Source of the DNA: Parasporobacterium sp.
GTDB taxonomy: Bacteria; Bacillota; Clostridia; Lachnospirales; Lachnospiraceae
Direction of reading: 5' to 3'
Length of the DNA stretch: 64,000 bases
NCBI GenBank assembly: GCA_017459985.1
Contig: JAFUBX010000036.1
Span: forward strand, 62,001-126,000
Made by a program: the position numbers and the translations under genes. Shown piece after piece: positions 9,410 through 16,984 of the stretch. The notes beneath the pieces are model-generated. The model saw only the letters and a program-made list of their open reading frames with translations, did no database searches and was not told where the DNA came from. Each line of letters begins with the position of its first letter. Position 1 is the stretch's first letter.

Positions 9410-10702
9410 TTATTTCAGCTTATGAAGAAAATGCAGAGACGCTTCCTCTGTATCCTGATCTGTCAGGATCCGGTTTATATCCAGGATCATGTTGCCCAGC
9501 TCCAGGGATTCCTGATAAAAGTTCTTCTCGATGCACCAGACATTTCCCGCCTGTACGGCCTTAAAATCCGCCAGCAGAGAGCTTTTCTGCAGCAGCTGAT
9601 CCATGGTCTGCAGTTCCCCGTCAATGGTGCTGTTATAGATCAGGATGTCCGCATCCCGGGCTCCCGAATAGAAGGTTTCCATCTGGATCGTCATGGTGGA
9701 AAGGGCATTTTCTTCTTCCGACTCATCAAAGGAAACATACTGCCCGCCGGCCAGTTCTATGGATTTTGCGACATAGTCCCCGGATTTCCGGACATTCACA
9801 GCCCCCTGGGAATTGATGTAGAAGAACGCGACCTTCAGGTCCGTCGGTTCCTGATCGATCACCGTCTGAAGTTCCCGGGTAAGCTCGTCAAAATAAGTCT
9901 CCGCCGTCTCTTCCTGGTCCAGCAGCGCCGCGTAGAACTTCAGCCATTCCATTCTCCCCAGCGGGTTGGTTTCATAACTGGACTTTTCCACCATTGCAGG
10001 GATCCCCAGCTTATCCAGCTGTTCCAGCACTTCCGGGGTGTGGTAGATCATGGTATTCTCAATGGCCAGATCACAGCCTTCCGAAACAATCAGCTCGTAA
10101 TCCGGGGTTGAGTATTTCCCCGCATACAGCATCTGTCCGGATTCCATGGCTTCTCTGGCGGGATCCAGGTACCAGCCGCTTTCTTTCTGGCTGCTGAGCG
10201 TGATCCTGTCGACGCTCTGAAGCTGTACGAAATAGTCCATGGCGGCGGTCGCCACCAGATAAATCTGATTCAGCGGCTGCTGCAGGCAGACCAGTCCCTC
10301 CTCCAGATTGGTCGGGACGGCCGATCCTTCCGGAATCAGAAGGAACCGCTGATCATCCGTGATCGTGATCTTTTTATATCCCCCCGGATAATAATCCACG
10401 GAAAACTGGTTTGCGAACTGAAGCTCCATCGTCCGTTCCGGCTCCATCTCCTCCCAGTCCGTGGCTTGCGCAGGGGGTTCAGAGGCCATAGCCTCATTCC
10501 CTGGCATGGATTCTTCCCCTGGCGCGGATTCATATTCCGGCACTACTTTTTCCCCAGGCACAGATTCCGTCTGTTCCGTCACGGCTTCCATGGCAGGGGC
10601 CTGCGTCGCAGCAGTGTCCGGCCGGGCATTTGGAATGCCGCAGCCGGACACTGCTGTAATTACCAGAAATAGTGAGATACTTAACAGAATTCCCTTTTTC
10701 AT
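9410..10702 (-). CDS. ABC transporter substrate-binding lipoprotein (BtuF-like)
   Basis: About 430 residues beginning MKKGILLSISLFLVITAVSGCG: a lipoprotein signal with lipobox VSGC, so the mature protein is anchored outside the membrane. A Pro/Glu-rich linker of about 70 residues follows, then a periplasmic-binding fold of the FecB/BtuF type (DLAIENTMIYHTPEVLEQL, NPLGRMEWLKFYAALL). The frame is open to 10858, but the upstream part overlaps the NEAT-like gene and lacks homology. GGAAG precedes the ATG at 10702. It is the binding component for the adjacent permease and ATPase; corrinoid is inferred from context. Confidence 0.87.
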   Translation of the reverse strand: MKKGILLSISLFLVITAVSGCGIPNARPDTAATQAPAMEAVTEQTESVPGEKVVPEYESAPGEESMPGNEAMASEPPAQATDWEEMEPERTMELQFANQFSVDYYPGGYKKITITDDQRFLLIPEGSAVPTNLEEGLVCLQQPLNQIYLVATAAMDYFVQLQSVDRITLSSQKESGWYLDPAREAMESGQMLYAGKYSTPDYELIVSEGCDLAIENTMIYHTPEVLEQLDKLGIPAMVEKSSYETNPLGRMEWLKFYAALLDQEETAETYFDELTRELQTVIDQEPTDLKVAFFYINSQGAVNVRKSGDYVAKSIELAGGQYVSFDESEEENALSTMTIQMETFYSGARDADILIYNSTIDGELQTMDQLLQKSSLLADFKAVQAGNVWCIEKNFYQESLELGNMILDINRILTDQDTEEASLHFLHKLK

Positions 10703-10718
10703 AATTCTTCCATCGGTA

Positions 10719-11555
10719 TTATTCCATCGGTTCCGGATTGGAAACACTGACTTTGTGGTCATACCATTCTCCCTTGGTTCCAAGGTTGGCCAGGTTGAAT
10801 TCCTCATCCAGCGCAGGAACCGGAACATCAAATCCATAAACCTCTTCCGTGTAGCCATCGCTGTAGGTCACGGTATCCACGGTAGGCTCAAGAAGCTCTG
10901 CTCCTTCCTTCTCCGCATCTGCTGCCAGGCCGGGGTAAAGATTCACGATCTTTTTGGATACCAGACTGACATGGATCGTCATCTCCCCGTCTTTGACAGT
11001 CAGGACACCTTTTCCTTCATTGGCTTCATTTACATGGAACATGGAACTGTCCGTGGTAAATTCCGCTGTATAGACTCCATCTTCCAGGACGGCTGCCAGA
11101 GGCGTAAGGCTGGCGGGATCAAAGGTGAAGGTATATTCGATTTCATGGGGCTGGCTCATCGCCGTGGTGTCGCCGATCACGGGCAGCGGCTCTTCCAGTC
11201 CCGCCACCGGAATCTCAAATGTGGATCCGCCTTCCGTGGTAACCGGATCATACTGCACACCGTCCACGATCATGTAATCGTACTTGTCACTGCTCCATAC
11301 GATGACAGCACTCATCTGTCCATCCTTTACCAGGATCTTTGCCGGAGACTGGATGGAGGCTTTTCCGGAGCCGCCTTCCATCGTAACTTCCACCGTATAG
11401 GTACCATCGTCCGGGGCAGCCTCCAGTACTGCGGCTTCTGCCTGCGTATCAGCAGTTTCCGGTTTCTCCGGTTCTTCGGATGCCCAGGTGCCTGCTGTCA
11501 GAAGGCTGGTCAGCATTCCCAGAATCATCATTGTTGTCAATAATTTCTTCATCAT
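10719..11555 (-). CDS. Secreted two-repeat NEAT/Shp-like protein, first gene of the B12 operon
   Basis: About 278 residues. The start MMKKLLTTMMILGMLTSLL is a Sec signal peptide without a lipobox. Two related beta-rich repeats follow: DGTYTVEVTMEGGSGKAS and DGVYTAEFTTDSSMFH, each later containing a VKDGxM strand (LVKDGQMSAVIVWSS and LTVKDGEMTIHVSLVS). The first repeat holds a Tyr-rich YDYMIVDGVQYDP stretch like the Y-x-x-x-Y ligand segment of NEAT and Shp heme-binding domains. No sortase signal or C-terminal membrane segment is seen. It lies directly behind the riboswitch and terminator and ahead of the BtuFCD-like genes, so it may capture corrinoid or another tetrapyrrole outside the cell. 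Family assignment is tentative. Confidence 0.6.
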   Translation of the reverse strand: MMKKLLTTMMILGMLTSLLTAGTWASEEPEKPETADTQAEAAVLEAAPDDGTYTVEVTMEGGSGKASIQSPAKILVKDGQMSAVIVWSSDKYDYMIVDGVQYDPVTTEGGSTFEIPVAGLEEPLPVIGDTTAMSQPHEIEYTFTFDPASLTPLAAVLEDGVYTAEFTTDSSMFHVNEANEGKGVLTVKDGEMTIHVSLVSKKIVNLYPGLAADAEKEGAELLEPTVDTVTYSDGYTEEVYGFDVPVPALDEEFNLANLGTKGEWYDHKVSVSNPEPME

Positions 11556-11587
11556 GCACGCTCTTTTCTCTTTGTATTTCTGAAGAC

Positions 11588-11612
11588 AAAAAATGCCGCA
11601 TTGCTGCGGCAT
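11588..11612 (-). terminator. Intrinsic terminator, expression platform of the B12 riboswitch
   Basis: On the minus strand an 8-bp perfect stem (ATGCCGCA / TGCGGCAT, loop GCAA) is followed by TTTTTT. It lies between the riboswitch aptamer and the first gene of the cobalamin operon, where a ligand-controlled terminator would be expected. Confidence 0.85.
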
Positions 11613-11692
11613 ACGTCCTGTACAGGTAATTGCATAACAAAAACAGTTATACCGGAAGGTCAATCCGTAGACAGCAGATTCGAGATTCCATA

Positions 11693-11885
11693 TACAGGCA
11701 GGTCTCCTGACTTTGATCATTACCGTATCTGCCTTCCCATTTCCAGTGGCTGCAGCCCGGATCGCTCCGGAAACTGCCCAAACACGGCTCCCTTACACAG
11801 TGACTGCATCGTTCCGGATTCCCACCGGATTCCCTTTTCACCTGACTTTCACAGATCAGACACCTGTACACTTGTTTTTATTCTG
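11693..11885 (-). promoter_or_regulatory. Cobalamin riboswitch
   Basis: The minus strand carries a perfect B12 box, AGTCAGGAGACCTGCCTG (11695-11712), preceded by the core GCCACTGG near 11,743-11,750 and the GGTGGGAATCC region near 11,820-11,840. This order and spacing are those of the AdoCbl aptamer. Rising B12 would be expected to close the operon through the terminator at 11,588-11,612. It controls every gene from 11,555 down to the left edge. Confidence 0.95.
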
Positions 11886-11900
11886 TTTTCAGATATGCGA

Positions 11901-11930
11901 ATTCTATCACCTGCCGGACGAGACTGTCAA
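11901..11930 (-). promoter_or_regulatory. Promoter of the cobalamin operon
   Basis: On the minus strand TTGACA (11925-11930) and TAGAAT (11901-11906) are 18 bp apart and lie just upstream of the riboswitch aptamer. Confidence 0.75.
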
Positions 11931-12046
11931 GAATGGTGACAGGCGGAATCCGGACTATTCGTACCATCTGCTTCCTCATCCACATTTGCTGCCTCGCCCA
12001 CATTTGAGGCCATTATGAAAAAGCGCTTGATGTTTGCAATCAAATC

Positions 12047-12376
12047 ATTGGACCATCCAGTAAATAACTGCCATTTACTATCCCTGTCATTTTTACGAAA
12101 ACAGGGATACAATTTCCACATATTTTCATATGTAGTCCAATTCAAGCCCTCTCAAAGCCTTCATGTTGGACCATATTTCAAGAAACCGTCATTTACTATC
12201 CCACTTTTCAAAAATAAAACAGGGATACGGATTTACAGTTATTTCATGCACGGTCCAGTTTGGTCTCTCTCTTACTTCGAAAATTGGACTATATATGGAA
12301 AAAGCACTATCTGCTATCCCTGTTTTCTAGATCCGCACAGGGATAGCATGAGGCAATTATTGCGTAGATCACCCAA
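12047..12376. repeat. Three tandem nested-palindrome units at an exact 118-bp period
   Basis: Units lie at 12,047-12,141, 12,165-12,259 and 12,283-12,376. Each has an outer arm TTGGAC and its complement GTCCAA or a variant, and an inner arm CTATCCC with complement GGGATA. The outer left arms begin 118 bp apart each time, and the inner left arms also recur at 118 bp (12,078, 12,196, 12,314) although the sequences have diverged. Between the units are 23-bp spacers. No open frame fits. This fills most of the gene-free stretch between the B12 promoter and the truncated etfA. Confidence 0.85.
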
Positions 12377-12398
12377 TTATAGATACTTTTCACCATAG

Positions 12399-12860
12399 TC
12401 ATAAAGAATCTTGTTTGCAAATGGTATGAAGTTCCTTTAAGAGAGATGGCAATACTTCAAATAAGTCCCCATATATTCCATATTCTGCGGCCCTGAAAAT
12501 CGGTGCTTCTTTATCTATATTAATTGCAATAATCATATCTGCATTTTTCAGTCCCGCCTGATGTTGAATTGATCCCGAGATTCCTATAGCCAAATATATT
12601 TTTGATTCGATTTTTTCTCCGGAAATACCTACAAGATCTCTCATTTCCATGAATCCAGAAGCTATTAATGCCCGGGATGCTCTGATTCTACCACACTGCA
12701 GTATTTTTTTTAGATCATTTGCAAGTTCGTAAGCTTTTTCAAAATGTCGTATTGAACCTCTGCCTAATGATATGACAAAATTATTACTATAATCGTAGTT
12801 TTTATTCTGAATAATTGTATATATAATTACGGCCAATTCTTTTGCTGTTACAGATTTCAT
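12399..12860 (-). CDS. Truncated EtfA: FAD-binding domain only, probable remnant
   Basis: A 153-residue product matches only the C-terminal FAD domain of electron transfer flavoprotein alpha: RASRALIASGFMEMRDLVG, YLAIGISGSIQHQAG, INIDKEAPIFRAAEYGIYGD. Full EtfA has over 300 residues, and the N-terminal AMP-type domain is absent. No good ribosome-binding site precedes the ATG, and no etfB is in the window. It follows the CaiB, hydratase and acyl-CoA dehydrogenase genes on the same strand, where an ETF pair would be expected. It may be a leftover of a deletion at the island edge, or a stand-alone FAD domain. Confidence 0.75.
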   Translation of the reverse strand: MKSVTAKELAVIIYTIIQNKNYDYSNNFVISLGRGSIRHFEKAYELANDLKKILQCGRIRASRALIASGFMEMRDLVGISGEKIESKIYLAIGISGSIQHQAGLKNADMIIAINIDKEAPIFRAAEYGIYGDLFEVLPSLLKELHTICKQDSL

Positions 12861-12964
12861 TTAGTGTATTTGTGTAATTGTAATACATCACATTAATCTT
12901 CCAACCTGCTGCAAGATTCTTATAGAAATCCTGGCATTCCATATCCTAACCATACTGCTCATTT

Positions 12965-12996
12965 GAACCAAATCACGCTCACGCGTGATTTGGTTC
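12965..12996. terminator. Perfect 14-bp hairpin downstream of the CoA-transferase gene
   Basis: GAACCAAATCACGC and its exact complement are separated by TCAC. It lies 12 nt beyond the end of the CaiB-family gene. There is no clear U-run on either strand, so termination is likely but not certain. Confidence 0.6.
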
Positions 12997-13007
12997 ACGA
13001 ATAAACA

Positions 13008-14219
13008 TTATGATTCAAATATTTCTATTATCCCTTTTTCTTTTAAAACCTTTATTTCTTTATCAGAATATCCCGCCTTTTTCATAATTTCAACAGTATT
13101 CTCTCCAATACGAGGTGCATATTTGATTGTTGTCAGTTCCTGTGAAGTAACCTTAAATGGTGCGGTAGTCATATTAATTGTATTCCCATTTCTGAATGTA
13201 AACGGTCTAAGATAATCATTGCTAAGGGCTTGCTCATCTTCATTGATTTCTTCAGAAGTCAACAATCTTTGACTGGCAATATCATTATTATTGAAAATTT
13301 TTTCCCATTCATCAATAGTCCTTGTTAACATAACAGCATCGACTATTCTGGTCAATTCTTCACTGTTTTTCTGTGCTGCTTTTAATGTTGAAAACCTTTC
13401 ATCTTCAAATAAATCTTCTCTTCCAATTGCTGAACAAAAGGGTCTCCAATATCGTTCATGTTCAAGAATAGCGATTGAAATCCATCTGCCATCTTTACAC
13501 ATATAACTATTCAACAACGGGACAGATGGTTTTAATCTGGATTCTCTTCCTCCTGCACCATAATAGGATTTAAGGAGGTTCAAACTATTTAACCAGATAG
13601 CGCTCTGATAAAGAGACACCTCAACCTTCTCTCCTATTCCCGTATTTTTCGCACATAATAAAGCAGCACAAATAGCACCTGCCAAAATAACACCTGTAGC
13701 TTGATCTCCGCCTGCAGGCACAATCTGCGCTGGATTTCCGCCCAGTTCTCCGGTTGCTTCCATAATTCCACCCCGGGCCCAATATGCAACGTAATCAAAT
13801 CCAGGAGCCTGTGCTTTCGGACCTTTTGAACCATATCCACTACAGAAACCATAAACAAGTTTAGGAAATTTTTCATGAATAGTTTCATAAGTCAGTCCTA
13901 GTCTTTCCAAGGCCTTCAGGCGATAGTTTGAGCAAAAAGCATCTGCCTTTTCAAGAAGTTTATACAAAATTTCCTGTCCCTCAGGAGATTTCATATCTAA
14001 GGCAATACCAAGTTTATTGACATTGTCCATTTCAAATGCCGGATTTTCATCAATATCTACAGGCATTTTGTTTGTTCTTCCCCAAACTCTGAATGCCTCA
14101 CCCTTTATTGGCTCAATTTTAATAACTGTTGCACCCATATCTGCCAAAATTCTGGTTGCAGATGGGCCTGCAGCATATGTGGTCATATCAATTATTGTAA
14201 TATTCTCAAGTAACTTCAT
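13008..14219 (-). CDS. CaiB/BaiF-family (class III) CoA-transferase
   Basis: About 403 residues, the normal length. The N-terminal AAGPSATRILADMGATVIKIEP and the GYGSKGP segment are family motifs, and the Asp of PAGGDQATG is in the place of the catalytic aspartate that forms the acyl anhydride. Start: the ATG at 14,219 has GGAGG 10 nt upstream; a TTG at 14,228 is too close to it. The enzyme moves CoA between acyl-CoA and a free acid. It is encoded behind the acyl-CoA dehydrogenase and hydratase genes and probably activates the substrate of that path. Confidence 0.9.
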   Translation of the reverse strand: MKLLENITIIDMTTYAAGPSATRILADMGATVIKIEPIKGEAFRVWGRTNKMPVDIDENPAFEMDNVNKLGIALDMKSPEGQEILYKLLEKADAFCSNYRLKALERLGLTYETIHEKFPKLVYGFCSGYGSKGPKAQAPGFDYVAYWARGGIMEATGELGGNPAQIVPAGGDQATGVILAGAICAALLCAKNTGIGEKVEVSLYQSAIWLNSLNLLKSYYGAGGRESRLKPSVPLLNSYMCKDGRWISIAILEHERYWRPFCSAIGREDLFEDERFSTLKAAQKNSEELTRIVDAVMLTRTIDEWEKIFNNNDIASQRLLTSEEINEDEQALSNDYLRPFTFRNGNTINMTTAPFKVTSQELTTIKYAPRIGENTVEIMKKAGYSDKEIKVLKEKGIIEIFES

Positions 14220-14282
14220 ATAACACAATCCTCCCTAAGCATCAGCGAAGAAATGCAGGCAACCATATTAATATACTAAATC

Positions 14283-15047
14283 TCATTTTGCTTTAAAAAC
14301 TGGTTTACTCTTGTCCAGAAATGCAGTCATAGCATTTTTGCTGTCTTCGGTTACGGCAAGGGCATTGCTTACCTGTGCACAATAATCCATTAATACTTTT
14401 CTCTGCATTGGTGCGTGCATTTTGAATAAATCATTCATTATCTCAATATTTCTTCTTATTGTAAGGGGCGGCTTTTCAAGCAGCTGGTTTGCAAATTCGA
14501 TTGCAGTTTCCAATACTTTATCTTTTGACACAACACGATTAAACAGTCCTACTTCATATCCTCTCTTTGCATCGATTGGGAACCCGCAGACCATCTCCTT
14601 GGCAATCGGTGCTGGGATATCTTCCCAGAAAAGCAATACATTTCCTAATGCAGATTCAGGGAAAAGGATGAAGGCATCTTCTGAACATATACGAAAATCT
14701 CCTCTTAATGCTAAATCAGCACCGCCACCTATAGCCGGACCATTTATAGCCATTATAGTCGGTTTATAAACATTTCCTGTCATTAAAGGGTTTTTATTTA
14801 CAAGACCGAGAAACATATTATTGAACTCTTCACCTTCCAGTGCTCTGGCAAAAAAAGATTTATCCGCTCCTGAACTGAAAACTTTACCTGCACCTGTTAA
14901 AATAGCAAGCCATGCATCGTCATCATCACAGAACTTAGTCCATGCCTCTGCTAACTCAATAAGCATAGTTTCTCCCAGTGCATTACGTCTTTCCGGGCAA
15001 TTCATCGTAATGAAACATAAATGATTTTCTACATAGTAATCTACCAT
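14283..15047 (-). CDS. Enoyl-CoA hydratase/isomerase family protein
   Basis: A 254-residue crotonase-fold protein. ILTGAGKVFSSGADKSFF provides the first oxyanion-hole segment and NGPAIGGGADLALRGDFRI the second. PESALGNVL is where a hydratase usually has its catalytic Glu. It lies 14 nt after the acyl-CoA dehydrogenase and 63 nt before the CoA-transferase, so all three are probably one transcript. Hydration of an enoyl-CoA made by the dehydrogenase is the likely role; substrate unknown. Confidence 0.88.
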   Translation of the reverse strand: MVDYYVENHLCFITMNCPERRNALGETMLIELAEAWTKFCDDDDAWLAILTGAGKVFSSGADKSFFARALEGEEFNNMFLGLVNKNPLMTGNVYKPTIMAINGPAIGGGADLALRGDFRICSEDAFILFPESALGNVLLFWEDIPAPIAKEMVCGFPIDAKRGYEVGLFNRVVSKDKVLETAIEFANQLLEKPPLTIRRNIEIMNDLFKMHAPMQRKVLMDYCAQVSNALAVTEDSKNAMTAFLDKSKPVFKAK

Positions 15048-15061
15048 TATTCTACCTCGTA

Positions 15062-16204
15062 TTATTTAAACAGTGGTCCGGTTATAATCATTTTCTGTAT
15101 TTCGTTAGTTCCTTCATATATCTGTGTAATTTTTGCATCACGCATCATTCTTTCTACATGATACTCTTTCATAAAACCATTTCCGCCCAACAATTGAACA
15201 GCATCTGTAGTTACTTTCATAGCAGTATCTGTACATGTGAATTTAGCCATTGCTGCAGGTATGGTATACTTTCTTCCTTCTTGTTTATCTAAGGCAGCTT
15301 TATAAAGAATATATCTTGATTTTTCAATTTCCACCTGAAGCTCAGCCATTCTGAATGAAAGATGTTGATTCTTGCATAACGGTTTTCCAAACTGCTGACG
15401 TTCCATTAAATATTTACGTGTAATTTCAAAAGCACCTTCGGCAATTCCAAGCCCCTGGGCTCCAACTCCGATTCTTCCACCATCAAGAGTCTTCATAGCA
15501 AGTGCGAAACCCTTCCCGGGTTCGGCAATCATATTTTCAATTGGAACTCTGCAGTCATTAAAATATAATTCACTAACCATAGCGCTTCTGAGGCCCATTG
15601 TATTATGGCGAGGTCCGATAACAAAGCCAGGGGTACCTTTTTCAACTATAAAGCATGCCATACTTTTCGGTCCCAGTTCAGCATCTGTAAGAGCGTAAAC
15701 TGCAAAATAATCAGATAAGGGGCCATTAGTGATGAAGCACTTGGATCCATTGATAACATAAGAATCCCCGTCTTTTACTGCAAATGTCTTTGCACCTGCA
15801 ACATCAGAACCTGCCGTATGCTCTGTAAGTCCAAACGAACCTAATGACTTACCACTGGCTACCGGAGTAAGAAAACGTTTTTTCTGCGCCTCGGTTGCAT
15901 CCGAATTCATTAAACTTCCGCAATAAAGAGAAGTTGCTACTGAGTAAGAGATACCTAAAGATGCATCAATTTTCGATATTTCTTCTACAGCAAGAATATA
16001 AGAAAGATAATCCTTGCCTGATCCTCCAAACTCCACCGGGTAGGGAAGTCCAATAAGTCCCATTTTGCCCATTTCACTATATAACTCACTTGGAAATTCG
16101 GATACAGCGTCTCTTTCCAGAATGCCCGGTAACAACTTTTCTTCAGAAAATTTTCTGACGGTTTCTTGAATAGTTTTTTGCTCTTCAAATAATTCAAAAT
16201 TCAT
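15062..16204 (-). CDS. Acyl-CoA dehydrogenase
   Basis: A 380-residue flavoprotein of short-chain acyl-CoA dehydrogenase length. FGLTEHTAGSDVAGAKT and ITNGPLSDYF are FAD-contact motifs, and the C-terminal RDAKITQIYEGTNEIQKMII includes the Glu-Gly-Thr-Asn segment with the catalytic base of butyryl-CoA-type enzymes. A good GGAGG precedes the ATG. It normally hands electrons to ETF, but only a piece of EtfA remains in the operon, so it would need an ETF from elsewhere. Divergent from the MarR gene. Confidence 0.93.
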   Translation of the reverse strand: MNFELFEEQKTIQETVRKFSEEKLLPGILERDAVSEFPSELYSEMGKMGLIGLPYPVEFGGSGKDYLSYILAVEEISKIDASLGISYSVATSLYCGSLMNSDATEAQKKRFLTPVASGKSLGSFGLTEHTAGSDVAGAKTFAVKDGDSYVINGSKCFITNGPLSDYFAVYALTDAELGPKSMACFIVEKGTPGFVIGPRHNTMGLRSAMVSELYFNDCRVPIENMIAEPGKGFALAMKTLDGGRIGVGAQGLGIAEGAFEITRKYLMERQQFGKPLCKNQHLSFRMAELQVEIEKSRYILYKAALDKQEGRKYTIPAAMAKFTCTDTAMKVTTDAVQLLGGNGFMKEYHVERMMRDAKITQIYEGTNEIQKMIITGPLFK

Positions 16205-16296
16205 AATTATTTCCTCCTTGTGATGTTTTACATTGTGCGAAAATCAACAATTCATTTTATAATTCAACAAATATGAAAAAGTTATAATAGTATTGT

Positions 16297-16325
16297 TTGA
16301 CTGTTATTTTTTTATGAAATATAAT
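16297..16325 (+). promoter_or_regulatory. Promoter of the MarR-family gene
   Basis: TTGACT (16,297-16,302) and TATAAT (16,320-16,325) are separated by 17 bp, about 70 nt before the start of the regulator. The divergent acyl-CoA dehydrogenase operon starts only 190 nt away, so the regulator could control both directions. Confidence 0.75.
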
Positions 16326-16394
16326 AAATAATATATTTGTATTAATAAAAAATATTCCAAAATAGAAAAAACGAATGAAGGAGTATGTCAATCA

Positions 16395-16865
16395 ATGCCA
16401 GAAAGAAAACCATCAGGTGATCATAATAATTCTATAAACACACTAAGTTTCGAATCCTGTATTAATTATCTTCTAACAAATGCACAACGAAGAACTCATG
16501 CCGTCTTTTCCAAAGGTCTTGAAGAATTTAATGTAACACCTGGTCAGTCTGCTGTTTTGGAAATTTTATGGACCTGTGGTGACCAAACTCCATCGTTTCT
16601 TGCCTCACAGCTTAAATTAGAACTTCCTACCCTTTCCGGAGTTTTAGATAAACTGCAGAAAAAGGGCTTTATTAATCGTATTATCAACCAGGAAAACCAG
16701 CGAACCATAATTGTTTCGTTAACAGAGGCAGGAAAGCTCCTTGAAGATCCAATAAAAGAACGAGTTGCAATCCTAAACAACAAATTATTAAAAGGCATCA
16801 ACGATACTGATAGGGAATTGTTATTTAATATTTTAAATTATATTTCTTCCTTTAAAGATGAATAA
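16395..16865 (+). CDS. MarR-family transcriptional regulator
   Basis: A 156-residue winged-helix protein. TPGQSAVLEILWTCGDQTP and ASQLKLELPTLSGVLDKLQ form the helix-turn-helix, and the wing follows (KKGFINRIINQENQRTIIVSLT). It is the only plus-strand gene in this part of the island and is divergent from the acyl-CoA dehydrogenase operon. By analogy with MarR proteins next to CoA-ester pathways, it may be a repressor released by an acid or its CoA ester; that is inference. Confidence 0.9.
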   Translation: MPERKPSGDHNNSINTLSFESCINYLLTNAQRRTHAVFSKGLEEFNVTPGQSAVLEILWTCGDQTPSFLASQLKLELPTLSGVLDKLQKKGFINRIINQENQRTIIVSLTEAGKLLEDPIKERVAILNNKLLKGINDTDRELLFNILNYISSFKDE

Positions 16866-16879
16866 TTTGTCTTTGCTTT

Positions 16880-16925
16880 GTATCAGGTCAACTTTCCACT
16901 TCTTGACGGATTATTGACCTGATAC
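16880..16925 (+). terminator. Terminator downstream of the MarR-family gene
   Basis: A 12-bp perfect stem (GTATCAGGTCAA and its complement) is followed by TTTTA on the plus strand. It lies between two converging genes and may act in both directions. Confidence 0.75.
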
Positions 16926-16984
16926 TTTTATGCATAGTCCCCTTAATCAATATTTCCTGCTCATTGACTGGCTCCTGATTAATA

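Noticed and set aside
12047..12376. The nested palindromes as insertion-sequence ends
   Set aside because: No transposase remnant lies between them, and three units at a constant period do not fit paired IS ends.
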